Shown: positions 21,017 through 31,572 of the stretch, one piece after another
Numbering within the stretch: the first letter of the stretch is position 1
How the letters are laid out: each line of letters begins with the position of its first letter
Assembly (NCBI GenBank): GCA_943704425.1
Contig: CALSCP010001329.1
Location: 1-43,311 of the forward strand
Length of the DNA: 43,311 nucleotides
Origin: Ministeria vibrans ATCC 50519
Lineage: Eukaryota; Opisthokonta; Filasterea
Direction: 5' to 3'
Translations under genes and position numbers: made by a program
Notes under the pieces: generated by a model
What the model saw: only the letters and a program-made list of their open reading frames with translations
Told to the model about the DNA's origin: nothing
Database searches by the model: none

Positions 21017-22495
21017 ATGACCACTCTTGAAGAATTCCTGGGAACCTGTCGCACTGCACTGAATAAAAGCATCTCACTGGGCGAAGACGACCGAGCGGCC
21101 ACTAGAGACAACACTGTGCTGCGCGTTGTGTTAGGCAATGAATCGGCTGATCTTGATTCGGCCATCTCGGCGCTTGCTCTCGCCTACACACTGTCTTTGA
21201 AGGGACCTCTTCACATTCCCGGTACATAGCAGCAGCTAAACACCCCCTTTTTTTTGTGTTTCTGATCAATGTGTTGCTGCCAGTTGTCAACATTCCGCTT
21301 GCCGACGCTCGCCTTCGACCCGAATACACCGTTGTGCTTGGCGACGCGCAGTGTACTTGTGCCATGGTGAGACACAGTCGTGGCGTTGAAGAGAAGACAT
21401 GAACGCTCGCCTTTGCTTTGTAGCTACTCTTTGTGGACGAGTTGGACTTGGCAAGGTTGCACGACGAGGGACGACTTGAGCTCACACTGGTGGACCACAA
21501 CACACCGGCGGTTGCGTCGCAGAGACAGCTGGCGGCGGATGTGGTGGAGATTGTGGATCATCACGTTGATATGGGCGAGTGTGAGAAGGCAACGCGACGC
21601 GAAATTGACATGGTTGGGAGTTGTTCGACGCTTGTTGCCGAACGATTATTATCGCTCGAGGCTGCTGCTCCCCCCGGCCTTGTGCCTCTTGCAAGTGCAC
21701 TACTAGACGTGATTGTGATTGATACGGTTGCTTTGAGTCGCGACAATGGACGGACGACCGATCGCGACGTGAGCGTTGCTGCGCGGCTCGCTGCCTTGAT
21801 CAGCGACACGCCTGTGGCCGACCTACAAGCTTTGTACACGGCCTGCTTTAAGCGAGTGAGCGCCGCCAAGGAAGACATTTCATCGCTGACAGTTGACGAG
21901 TTACTACGCAAGGACTACAAGCAGATTGAGGGTGGAAACGACGGAGCGATCAAGGTATGTGTTTTTTGTGTTGTTTGTATGTGTGTGTGTGTGTTGTTTG
22001 TATGTGTGTGTGTGTGTGTGTGTGTTTTATGTACGTGTCTCTGTCTCTGTGTTGTCTGTTTGTAATCGTATGCTATTGCGTTTGTAACGGTGCATGTTCT
22101 CATTGGTGTGCATGTTTTTTATTTTTTAGGTTGGAATGGCGTCGGTGGCCGCCTCGCTCGAGCAACTCGCCTTGAGAGGCGCCTCTGCCGACTCAGTCGT
22201 GTCGGCTCTCAGTGCCTTCTGCGAGCGGCGTGGTCTTGCAGTGCTTGTGGTGATGACGACCACAACAGTCCCAGTATTTTCACGCGAGATTCTGTTTGTG
22301 ACAGCACATCTGGCGTCCGAGACGGCCCTCTGGCGGTTTGTCGAGGAGCGACTGGTTGAGCAACTGTCGCTGGTTCCTCTGAAGGACACTCCCGTTGCCT
22401 TTGTTGCACCTCACATGCGTTCCTATGATCAGCTGAATGTCAAGGCGTCACGAAAAGTTGTGCTTCCGCTTATGCGTGAGTTTGTAGCCAAGTAA
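21017..22495 (+). CDS. PRUNE/PPX1-type DHH phosphatase (exopolyphosphatase family)
   Basis: Four exons, 21017-21221, 21284-21366, 21424-21954 and 22130-22495; 394 aa. DHH-family motifs in order: NESADLDSAISAL (41-53), FVDELDLARL (99-108), LTLVDHNTPA with DHN at 120-122, IVDHH (139-143), GSCSTLVAERLL, and the DHHA2 part with LLRKDYKQI. These supply the Asp/His ligands for two divalent metals. PPX1 cleaves polyphosphate from the ends; human PRUNE1 hydrolyses short polyphosphates and cAMP. The DHN variant and Asp/His set are intact, so activity is likely. The length is near yeast PPX1 (397) and lacks the C-terminal extension of vertebrate PRUNE1. Intron 3 carries (GT)n. Confidence 0.92.
21962..22026. 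repeat. (GT)n microsatellite in PRUNE intron 3
   Basis: GT/TG dinucleotides broken by TTTGTAT begin 7 bp after the donor site and run for about 65 bp. Non-coding. Confidence 0.8.
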
Positions 22496-22885
22496 CAAAA
22501 TCGATCAAATCAATGTACTCTATGATTGATGGGTGCTTCATATTTTTCTTGGGGCTAGCCCATGGCGGAAATCTTCATTGTATTATTGCTGAATTCTGTA
22601 AGCTTTTCCCTTCATTTTATTCCAATATGAGTGACATATAATGTCAATAGTTACTATTGAAGAAGAGTAAGAATTAAAAAGGTATACTATCTCGTAGTAA
22701 AATTATATTATATATAATATTATAATTACAGCACCCGCCCGAATTGAAACAATACAAGCATCAAGCGTAGACAAGCTGATTAGCTGAGTAGTGAGTTATG
22801 AGTTATGAGCGAGGATCTTCATTCTTTAATCTTCAAAAAGATAGTCGCAACTCAGATTTAATACAATCATTTTCAACTTCAACTT
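22496..22885. other. Intergenic (PRUNE / small unknown gene)
   Basis: 390 bp, AT-rich, with (TA)n at 22703-22728. A short open frame starting at 22798 does not join in frame to the downstream exons, so this is taken as promoter and 5' UTR of the next gene. Confidence 0.45.
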
Positions 22886-23344
22886 ATGGTACGTGCACAC
22901 TACTGTCAGTGGAGCCCGCTATGTTTCGTCACACTTTTCGTTTTGCAGCCGTCCGATTTGGAGCGAGCGGCGCTCTTTCTCGAGAGTCAAGGGTTAACCA
23001 TCGATGAGATCGAGTCATCCCTGGAAATGCTCTCGTCCGTCTCGGTCGTAGAGCTGTTTCCGTTTGTCGTCAAGCACCAGGCGGCTCTAGCACGGCCCGA
23101 TCGTGTTGCTGTCTTCCAGCTTGGCTCTGAATACTTTCCGCCCGAGGAGGTACACTTCTTGGTGTATTTTTGGATCGACTGCGTTGTTCATCTGTTGTTC
23201 TTTTTTGGCACACAGGACGACGATGGGCTGGGGCTGCATGCTCGATTTACGGCAGCGTATGGGGCACTCCAGCTGGTAGTTGAGCACGGCATCGAGTGGC
23301 TGCGCCAATACGTCCAGAGCATCATTGACGCAAGTGCTGTCTGA
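22886..23344 (+). CDS. Small acidic-helical protein of unknown function; intron directly after the start codon
   Basis: Proposed exons 22886-22888 (only the ATG), 22949-23149 and 23216-23344; 110 aa. The downstream exons are well formed: acceptor TTTTGCAG, donor GAGGAG/GTACAC, acceptor CACACAG, then a stop. The protein reads PSDLERAALFLESQGLTIDE and ends WLRQYVQSIIDASAV, mostly amphipathic helix, with no membrane segment or signal. The N-terminus is the weak point. The best in-phase joining uses ATG followed at once by GTACGT. Reading instead from 22798 gives an exon that does not join in frame. I do not recognise the family. AATAAA at 23461 may be its poly(A) signal. It converges with GCAT. 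Confidence 0.6.
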   Translation: MVRAHYCQWSPLCFVTLFVLQPSDLERAALFLESQGLTIDEIESSLEMLSSVSVVELFPFVVKHQAALARPDRVAVFQLGSEYFPPEEVHFLVYFWIDCVVHLLFFFGTQDDDGLGLHARFTAAYGALQLVVEHGIEWLRQYVQSIIDASAV

Positions 23345-23493
23345 CTGTGACAGAGGACGCGAACTTCGCACCTCATTACTCTGTAAAATTGTACACCATC
23401 CTCGACTTGTTCTCTTAGGGAGCGAGAAGCCTTTGAAATGTATATTATAACGACACCATGAATAAAAACAAAAAAAAAAAACAAACTGGGCTT

Positions 23494-23987
23494 CTACTGA
23501 ATGACACCAAATTTACGACCGACGTCGATGAAGGCATCGACGCACTCGTCGACCTGCTCTGGCGTGTGGGAGGCACTGAGCTGGACACGGATGCGAGCGC
23601 GGCCCTTGGGGACGACGGGGAATGAAAAGCCGACGACGTAGATGCCGCGCTCGAGCATAGCGGCAGCCATGTCGGAGGCAACGCGGGCGTCGTGCAGGAG
23701 CACGGGGCAGATGGGATGGCCCTCGCCGAGCAGCGTGAACCCGGCTGCGACCATGCGTGTCCGGAAGTGCTCGGTGTTGCGGTGCAGCTGTGAAAGGGGC
23801 GAGTCGGCGCCTCCAAGCAGGTCAAACACCGCAAGGGCGGCGCCGACAATGGGCGGGGCCAGTGAGTTGCTAAAGAGGTAAGGACGACCGCGGTTGCGCA
23901 GCAATGTAATGAGCTCACGCGGACCCGTCGTGTACCCGCCTGCAACGCAGCAAGTGGGTGAGTCAGTGAGTAAGTGGATGAGGTCAG

Positions 23988-24042
<55 letters not shown>

Positions 24043-25383
24043 TGTGGCGTACCCGATGCGCCTCCCAGTGCCTTTCCCAAAGTTGAGTTGATAATGTCAA
24101 TCTTCCCTTGCACTCCACAGTACTCGTCCGTTCCCCTACGCCACACACTCCCCTTCAACACACACATACGTACCACAAAAACACATACCACAAAGACACA
24201 CACCACAAACTCTTAACATGCACCCACAACAAAGAATTCACACACTATCCCCCCCCCNNNNNNNNNNCCCTCCCCCTCCCCTCCTTTCTGTACCGTCCAG
24301 TGGCGCCAAAGAGGCCCGTCGCATGACACTCGTCGATAAACACCATTGCGCCATACGACTCCGCCAGCGCACTAATTTCCTTCAGCGGTGCCACATTTCC
24401 ATCCATACTATTATGCAACGTGCAAGTTGTTAATCTCTCTTTGTTTTTTTTCGTCGTCCTCATCCCCTCTCGCTCTCACTTACCTGAACACTCCGTCCGT
24501 TACAATAAGTTTCATTCGTGCTTCTTTGTGCTCAATCAGTTTCTCTTCCAAATCTGCACAAAGAGTGAATACTCAAACACACACACTCTCTCCTCTTTTT
24601 CGATACCCTTCATGTCCTTGTGCTTGTAGCGCGATTTGCGCGCCTTGCACAAGCGAATCCCATCAATGATGCTCGCATGGTTCAGCTCGTCACTGATCAC
24701 TGCATCCTCTGGGGTCAGCAGCGCCTCAAACAGACTACGCAGTCGCACACGCGAGTTAGCAATCGGCTCTTAACCTAGGTGCGTTGCGTTGCAGCCTACT
24801 CCCTACCCTGCGTTCGCATCGAAACACGACGGATACAAAATGGTGTCTTCAGTGCCGTGAAACCGTGAGATCTTCTCCTCAAGCTCCTTGTGGATGTCCT
24901 GCGTGCCACAAATGAAGCGCACACTGCTCAGACCGGCGCCGTGCGTCTCGAGCGCCGTTCGTGCCCCCGCAATCACCGCCGGATGGGAGCTCAGGCCAAG
25001 GTAGTTGTTGGCGCAAAAGTTCAACACAGGCTTGGGAGAGCCTTCGACGACAACCTGTAGGGCGTGGAAGGGAGGGAGGGAGGGAGGGAGGGAGGGAGGG
25101 GGAGCAGTGCGAAACGGCAGAGGGGGGTTGTTCAGAAACGAAAAGAACACATCGGGTGCTGTCGAGCGCTCACCGAACTGCCTTGCATGCCGACGATCAC
25201 ACGCTCGTGCTTCAACGTGCCTGCCTCGCGCATCTCTTCAATCTGCGCAGTCGCCAGGGCGCGCATTGCATCGCGCGGCGTCACACACGCGCGCGAGGTC
25301 GTCGACAGAGAGGCCCGCCCCATCGCCGACAGCAGACAAAGACGTCTTTGCATCCCTTGCATTCCGCCGTACGTTGCCAACAT
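23494..25383 (-). CDS. GCAT: Glycine C-acetyltransferase (2-amino-3-ketobutyrate CoA ligase), mitochondrial
   Basis: Seven exons: 25383-25174, 25054-24807, 24734-24607, 24553-24484, 24407-24294, 24135-24053 and 23939-23494; 432 aa. This PLP enzyme makes 2-amino-3-ketobutyrate from glycine and acetyl-CoA, or cleaves it in threonine breakdown. The alpha-oxoamine synthase fold is clear: [74 protein letters not shown], then the Schiff-base lysine in [19 protein letters not shown], and [12 protein letters not shown]. The N-terminus is Arg/Ser/Thr-rich without acids for ~50 residues, a mitochondrial presequence. The assembly gap (N) falls in the intron between exons 5 and 6, so coding is intact. 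It starts 71 bp from the ARM gene. Confidence 0.96.
23989..24041. repeat. (GT)n microsatellite in GCAT intron 6
   Basis: About 26 uninterrupted GT dinucleotides lie just inside the last intron of GCAT; on the sense strand this is (CA)n. The next intron upstream has related ACACA/CCACAAA words at 24160-24215. Confidence 0.9.
24258..24267. other. Assembly gap (10 N)
   Basis: Ten N lie inside a C-rich stretch of a GCAT intron. The number is likely a placeholder; the true length is unknown. It does not touch coding sequence. Confidence 0.95.
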
Positions 25384-25454
25384 TGCTCCACAATCAAACT
25401 CAAAAGTTCAACAAAAAAAACTTTTCTTTTTATTCATTTTGATTTTTTTCCAAT
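25384..25454. promoter_or_regulatory. 71-bp divergent promoter GCAT / ARM protein
   Basis: Start codons of two divergent genes are only 71 bp apart. The segment is A-rich then T-rich (CAAAAAAAACTTTTC, TTTTGATTTTTTTCC), resembling a poly(dA:dT) nucleosome-free core. Both 5' UTRs must be very short, or the start sites overlap. Confidence 0.55.
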
Positions 25455-27508
25455 ATGACTACCACTCCACCCCCTCTGGAAGACGACCTGTTGGAGATGC
25501 CGATGCCCGAGCTGGAAGATTTGGACAACCTGCTCGACGACGACAGCGTCAATCTCGACGGTGAAGTGTCCGCTGTGTTTACCGCCAGACCACCAAAAAA
25601 GTCCATCACCACCCCCGAGCTGTTTGTCACGCCTGACCTGCGTGCCACATCGACATTTTCAAGTGCGCGTGGTCGTGGAGGTCGCAGACTGACCCACCAG
25701 CGCTCACAATCCGATCCGGAGCCACCACAAACAACTCAGTCGCAACCGAACTTGCTCACAACCTCAACCAGCTCAAGCACACACCAAACCCTTCAACATT
25801 CCGCCTCGTCGCTGGCCCCTTCGTCATTGTCATCGTTACCCGGTCGATCAGCGTCGCCCGGCTCTCGTCTCTTCAAACGGCTGTCGTCCCTTTCGCCGTC
25901 GACGCGCAGGAAAGCTGCCGCTCCCGGAACACCCGCGGCGCTCGTTGAGAACATGCGGAGTGCGCAGGCACGCGAAGAGGTGGAGCAGGTAGGCGTTTTG
26001 GTGTACGGGAGAGGGGAGGGGTGGGTTGTGTAGAGAGTCGTCTTCCATCTGCTCTCTCAACGGCATTTGTTTAGGTGTGCGGTTCCTTACGTGTACTGGC
26101 ACGCAACGAAATCTCTCGAAAGCAAATAGTGTCGGCAGGTGGGATACGAGAGCTTAAGCGCGTCGTGCTCGACCGCACGTCGTCGGCACAGGCACGCGAG
26201 CACGCCGTTGCGACACTGGCGAATCTCGCGTACGACAAGAGCAATGCTGACGCCATTGCACCACTTCTGGTCAATTTTGTGTCGCTCCTTGCCAACAATT
26301 CGCCCGGTAACATCCAAGCGGCGGCGTCGGTTGCGGTGGGACTGCTGAGCCTACATAAACCCCATCTGCGCAAGGAGGCCGAACGATTAGGTGCCGTCGC
26401 AAGTCTAGTGGCCATTGTGCGCAAACCTCAGGCAGAGGGTGCCGAGCGTGCCAAGGCCGCGTATGCTCTTGCTCAAATGGCCAATGGCTCCAATATCATG
26501 AAGGTACGTACCCCAGCCAGCCAATGACTTTTAAAGACTCATCTATGCACACAACCAACAAAAAAGAAATCGGTGGGGGATTGGGATGGAATCAAGGCGC
26601 TGATTGGACTAGTGGGCGACGGCAGCACCGACGACGAGAAAGGGGCGGCCGTGGGGGCGCTGAGTGTGCTAATGCACAACAACAGCGCCAACCAGAGTAA
26701 GGCAGTTGACGCCGGGTGTGCACCTCTCATGGCCCTGCTTGTTATCGAGTCGCCGTCGCGCACCCTTCTGCATGCCGTCGAGATCATGGTCAACGTCACG
26801 GCCCAGCTCGACCGCACCAACGACTCCTCCGTCTACTGGCTCTCCCAGATCCGTGACCTCCAGGGCGGCGCCGCCCTTGCCGGTCTGCTTGCAGAGCCCT
26901 CGCTCCCACCCAATGTGCTTGACCGCGTTGTTATTGCGCTGACCAACTTGGCGCCCGAGTGCCCGGCCATTGTCGCGCGTGCCATTCCTGCCCTCGACAA
27001 TGTCTTGCGCACCGCCTCTCCCATTGCCCGTCGCTATGCCGCCGCCCTCCTCGCCAGCCTCGCCTGCGACGCCACTTACGTCGTCGACATTGGCGAGTAC
27101 GGCCTCATTGATCCCCTTGTGGCGCTTATGCGCGGCGACACTAGCGCCGCCACCGACGACGCCCGTGAGCAGGCCGTCGGCGCACTCTGGCGCCTCTCCG
27201 TGCACCCCGAGAATCAGGCTCAGATTGCCTCGCGCGGTGCTCTGGCCCTTGCCATCGACATGCTTGACCGCAAGGACCGCCCCCAAATGCAAGAGTGGGC
27301 GGCCGGTCTGCTCACGTCGCTCGCCGAGAACAACATTGACAATCAGGTGGCGCTCACTCTCCAGCCGGGCTTTCAGGACCGTCTCAACACACTTCTTTCC
27401 TCCCATGGCAAATCCACCGCCGCATTGCGCCGCCATGTCACCCGTCTTCTCCTTACCATGTCCCGTGAAGCAGACGAGGGTGATCGTCACGTCGACGATG
27501 ACGACTAA
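25455..27508 (+). CDS. Armadillo-repeat protein with disordered N-terminus
   Basis: Three exons, 25455-25988, 26075-26503 and 26567-27508; 634 aa. Residues 1-165 are disordered: an acidic start (LEDDLLEMPMPELEDLDNLL), then Ser/Thr/Pro/Gln-rich sequence with many possible phosphosites. From about 175 to the end it is helical with armadillo-type repeats, e.g. AVATLANLAYDKSNADAIAP, AAYALAQMANGSN, VIALTNLAPECPAIVARA and AVGALWRLSVHPENQAQIA. The tail is Asp-rich. ARM superhelices bind peptides. It has no importin-beta-binding domain and no beta-catenin landmarks, so the role is open (Vac8- or ARMC-like are possibilities). The acceptor before exon 3 (CAAAAAAG) is pyrimidine-poor, making that junction the least certain. 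Confidence 0.83.
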
Positions 27509-27579
27509 CTTTATTTCGATTTTCAATAATAATTATTATTATTATCTCCAAATCAGTTAAAACTTAAATCATTTAAATT
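27509..27579. other. Short 3' spacer after the ARM gene
   Basis: AT-rich 71 bp with (ATT)n at 27526-27544. Probably the poly(A) region of two convergent transcripts. Confidence 0.4.
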
Positions 27580-28011
27580 TTAATTGTTCTTCTTTATAAA
27601 CCTTTTAACCTTTACTGGAACTTGCGAAGCACCCGCTAGACTTGGCCTTCTGTCTGATGGTAGCAATGTGCGAGAGGCGCCCTGCGCACCAAGCTGACCC
27701 TCGCCCCTCTCCAGTCTGCCGTTTTCAACTTCCAAGCACTCGTTGTGTGTCTGCTGCTCTTCATCTGCAGCATGGCGATGCTCAGAGCCAAATTCCCGTC
27801 GCTCATCGACAGGCAAAAGGGCGGTGCGCTGTCGTTTGCGTGGAAGGCGGCGCGCGTCGGTACCAGAGTGGACCAAGCGGTTTTTCCATTCACACTTCAC
27901 TCTCTCTTCCTGCTTCTTTTCCCACTTTGAATGTAGGCGAACGGCTCTCTCCGTGGGTCTCTTTAGCATGCGTTGCCTTTGCCCTTGTAGTTTTGTTTGA
28001 GTAAATGTCAT
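27580..28011 (-). CDS. Possible small basic, charged protein (hypothetical)
   Basis: An uninterrupted 143-codon frame from the ATG at 28011, 73 bp downstream of the ZW10 stop on the same strand. It is rich in Arg, Lys, Glu and Gln (LQGQRQRMLKRPTERAVRLH, KWEKKQEERVKCEWKNR) with a basic patch RRLPRKRQR that could be a nuclear localisation signal, and then an acidic, Gln-rich part. Predicted mainly helical; no known domain. It fills most of an otherwise empty 575-bp gap between ARM and ZW10, and its base composition is coding-like. It could also be an open 3' UTR of ZW10. Moderate to low confidence. Confidence 0.45.
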   Translation of the reverse strand: MTFTQTKLQGQRQRMLKRPTERAVRLHSKWEKKQEERVKCEWKNRLVHSGTDARRLPRKRQRTALLPVDERREFGSEHRHAADEEQQTHNECLEVENGRLERGEGQLGAQGASRTLLPSDRRPSLAGASQVPVKVKRFIKKNN

Positions 28012-28083
28012 TTGCACAGTGTATTGTATTTTTTTTTCTTCTTCTCTCTCTCTTTTCCGTCACTCTCTTTTCATATTTATTTT

Positions 28084-30642
28084 TTAAACTGAGTTGAGAC
28101 ACCTCGCTCGGAGCGGAGTGTCGGCAAAGAGTGCCTTAATAAGAGCGGTGATTTCGGTGGCGGAGAAGTCGAGGTCGCCACGTCCGCCGTCCCATCGCTC
28201 AATGAGGTCGGCGAGCCCCAGCTCAAGGAGCACTGCCGTCTGGTTGAGACGTCGCCACGAGGGAACGGCCTGAACGAGATCGACTGCATTTGCCGTGACA
28301 GTGTTGGTGGTGAACAGGGCGGGCACTTTGTCACGGAAGAGCGTCAGCAAATAGTGCAGCTGGTGAGTCTCTTCGACGGAAATGTCGGTGAGCGCAAGGA
28401 CATCGTTGCACAGGCGACGGGCACACACATCCACCAGACTCCCCAGTGACGCAGTGAACACGTCACGAGGCAACACCAGCGACCACAGGTTTCCCACTGA
28501 CACAAGCTGATGGAGCGCTTGCTTGACGGCACGCTCACATCGAGCCAGGCGCTCGGGCTCGTGTGTGTCGGCGAGCGAGTCGCACGTCGCCAGTGCTTCA
28601 AGCAGCTGGGTGCGTTGCCGTCGCATCTGCCCCAGGTAGCACTCCTCCCCGAGCTGTCGGAACACGGGAACCATGTCGACAAAGGTGGCGGTGGAGTCGA
28701 GGGGTGCGGGAAAGTGGGCGCGGAACTGATGTGCCAGGGTCAGCAGATGATGCGCAATGTAAAGGCAGTCGTTGTAAAAGAGCATCGCCAGCTGCGGAAC
28801 AGTCTCAAGCGACTGGTGGTGGTGCGTAGGCACACACGCACGAAACAAGTCAAACAGGTCGCGCACCGTATTGAAAAGCTGAACTGCACAGGCGGGTGTG
28901 GCCGTCGCCGCCTCGCCCATTGTCTCGTACGCCATGTCGACGACCGTCTGCGTGCGCTGCGTCACATGACACCGCGGCATCCGAAACATCCCATCGGCAA
29001 AGAACGATCCACTTTCGCCTAGAGCAGCGTCCTCACCCCCTCCACCCGCGCCCTTCTTCCCTCCACTACCACCACCTCCGTTGCCATGCTTGCGCGACGC
29101 CGTCGCCACCAAATCCGCCATGGCCTTCTGCTCGTGCTTGTCCAGTTTGCCCGTCGCCGCCGCGCGCAGCCCGCCACGCTCTGTCGCATCGCTCACCTCG
29201 ACCGTATTGTGGTCCTCGGCCATCATAAGTTGCCGCGCCGTCACCAGCACCTGCTGCCGCTTCTTGTTGCCAAAGTGCACGTTAACATTGCGCGCATACG
29301 TCGACAGCGTTGTGTCCCCGCTGGGCGCCAGTCGCGTATCCTGCTGGTGTCGTTGCTCAAAGGCAACCGCCCCAGCCGCGGTCGGCCCGTAGGCGTCCAG
29401 TCCGCCCGCCGTCTCCGGCACACGCACCGCCAGAAACCCTTCTACGACCAGTGCCGTCAGGTCGCCCCACAGTAGTTCACCCAGCATCCCCGCGCGCTCT
29501 CCAACCAGACACTCCTGCATCATCGCCAGAACGGTATTGAGCTCGCCAAACACATCGACAGCGCGACTGTTGCTGTTGCTGAGCGCTGCCTTGGTGGCAT
29601 CCTCGAGACGCAACGTCACCGTCTGATTCGCTGTGCGCACCACTGCAACCAGTGTGCCCGCCGCCTCAGGCTCCTCCTCCTCCTTCCCACTATTCGCGCA
29701 AGCAGCAGGTCGTGCGTGTGCAACCAGAGGCTGAAACACCCGTCGCATCGCCGTCTTGACAAATGCCTGCAGCTTGGGCTCGAGTGCCCCAAGCGTGTCA
29801 AGAGCCCCGACCACTTGTGCCAGCGGAACTGAGCCACTCGGGCTGGTCGACGTAATACTCAAAATGGCACCATCGCTCTCGTTCGTCTCGCTCCACACCA
29901 CCGCCGAGCTCCACTGACGCGTCAAAATGGCCGAAAGCTGGTTGCGACGGCGTCGCACTTCACGTCGCAACATGTTGAATATGTTTGGATCGGTGCCGGC
30001 TGGCGCTACGGCACACGCCTCAGCAACACTTCCGCCAACAGAGTTCTCGTCGGTGGTGCCCTTGGCCGTTGTGGTCGATGACGATGTTGTTGAGGATGAC
30101 GGAGTGGGCGCAATCGCGTCGAGACACTCTTTCATCTGCTGCGCCGCCTGCGCTGCGCCCTCGTAGTCGCCCGCATCGATCTTGGGCTGGAACGACAAAA
30201 GCCCCTGGTGAATGTCGCAAATGTGGCGCAGCACGTCAATGGAGGATGTGGTCGTCTTGAGCTGTGCATGGAGAGTCGCCGCCTCGTCCGTGCTCGTCTG
30301 CAACCGTTCGCGCAGTCCTGTGTCGCGTACTGACTGACACACTTGAGCGCACTCGCGTGCCAACGACTCTACCTCGCCCTTGAGGTCCAATGTAAACTCG
30401 TACGCCTGCAGAAACTCCTGGTGGTTCCGTTGAACCGTCGAAAAGATTGTGCCCTACAGTTTTTGAAAAATTAGTATGGAATTTTGGGTTCGCTGTCGTA
30501 GACACACAGCGATTGTATCAGGTAACGGTCGACAGGAACACACGCACGACACATTGCCAGCGTCACATACCTTGACTTCAGCCAGCTTCTTGCTCAGCTG
30601 CGTCGTTGCTTCGCCGACATCCTGAGAGATTTCCAATGCCAT
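28084..30642 (-). CDS. ZW10: Kinetochore / vesicle-tethering protein ZW10
   Basis: Two exons, 30642-30571 and 30453-28084; 813 aa (human 779). ZW10 is in the RZZ complex that loads dynein and checkpoint proteins on kinetochores, and in the NRZ/Dsl1 tether for Golgi-to-ER vesicles. The N-terminal half is coiled-coil (ALEISQDVGEATTQLSKKLA through AAQAAQQMKECLDAI). The C-terminal half carries the family core: CAVQLFNTVRDLFDLFRACV, PQLAMLFYNDCLYIAHHLLT, FVDMVPVFRQLGEECYLGQM and IERWDGGRG..FSATEITALI. An inserted Gly-rich block (GNGGGGSGGKKGAGGGG) sits mid-protein. It diverges from NCAPD3. Whether it works at kinetochores, in vesicle tethering or both cannot be read from sequence. Confidence 0.95.
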
Positions 30643-30829
30643 TGTTTTGAAACAACAAGAGAAAAAAAAAAGACACGATTGCGAAGGGAAGAGACGGGAG
30701 AAAAGAAGAAAGTATAGTGATCGTTCAAAAGGCGCACGAAAGAAGTAAAATCAATATTCAATAAAAAATAATTCCAATAATAGTATTAGTTTTTCAAATT
30801 TTTCAAAAATTATTCAGTATTCTTGCCAA
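30643..30829. promoter_or_regulatory. 187-bp divergent promoter ZW10 / NCAPD3
   Basis: Shared upstream region of two chromosome-segregation genes. It has an A-rich run next to ZW10 (30659-30671) and AT-rich sequence (ATTCCAATAATAGTATTAG; TTTTTCAAA repeated at 30792 and 30801) next to NCAPD3. No CCAAT or TATA box is clear apart from one ATTCCAATA word. Confidence 0.5.
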
Positions 30830-31482
30830 ATGACATCCCCATCCGAACAGGTTGCAAGTGCCCTTGGCTCGTTTGTGGACTCGAGTTCACAAGAACCCCA
30901 GGTATGGATGGATGCATGCGTGTGACAGAGAGTGTACCGGTCTTGCTTTGTGTCTTGTTCACGCAACTGTCACAATGAAAAATTCAAAAATTCAGCGTCT
31001 CACCTCGCCGCTCTCGTACGCTTAGTGGGTCACAAACGCATGGGAAAACAACTTTTGTGACTCGATTGTGTCTAATGAAGTGCCGGCGACACTCTCCGAG
31101 GTACTAGACGAGTGTGCGTTCCACAAGTTTCATCACTCGCTTTTTTTTTTTGAATTTTATCTTCCATTGTTTAGAATCCTGGCGCCATTTCACGCGCCCT
31201 CGACACAGCCACAGTCAACATTGTCAAAGTTAAAACGCACTCTGAGACTGACGATGCTGGTGCCAGTCCAGGTAAGGCACATTTTCCAAAAACCTATTAT
31301 TGTTGTGAGTTTTCTCTCAACCGCTCTCTCTCTCTCTCTCTTTCTGTCACTTTGTTTCTTTCTCATTCACTCTCTCTCACTCTCTCTCTCTTTCACTCTC
31401 TCTCACACTCACTCTCTCACTCTCTATCACTTTGTTCACTCTCTCTCTATCACTTTGTTTACTCTCTCTCTATTACTTTGTT

Positions 31483-31572
<90 letters not shown>

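Noticed and set aside
22798-22885. Alternative start exon at 22798 for the small unknown gene
   Set aside because: Joining to the next exon gives the wrong frame and an early stop, so it was left out, although transcripts could show another arrangement.
24803-25150. Start of GCAT inside the CCCT-rich segment (unspliced frame)
   Set aside because: That N-terminus is a translation of the (GGGA)n intron. The upstream exon at 25383-25174 supplies the presequence and the conserved KHERVIV segment.
26669-27526. 285-codon antisense frame opposite the ARM gene
   Set aside because: A composition shadow of armadillo-repeat coding sequence; no family motif.
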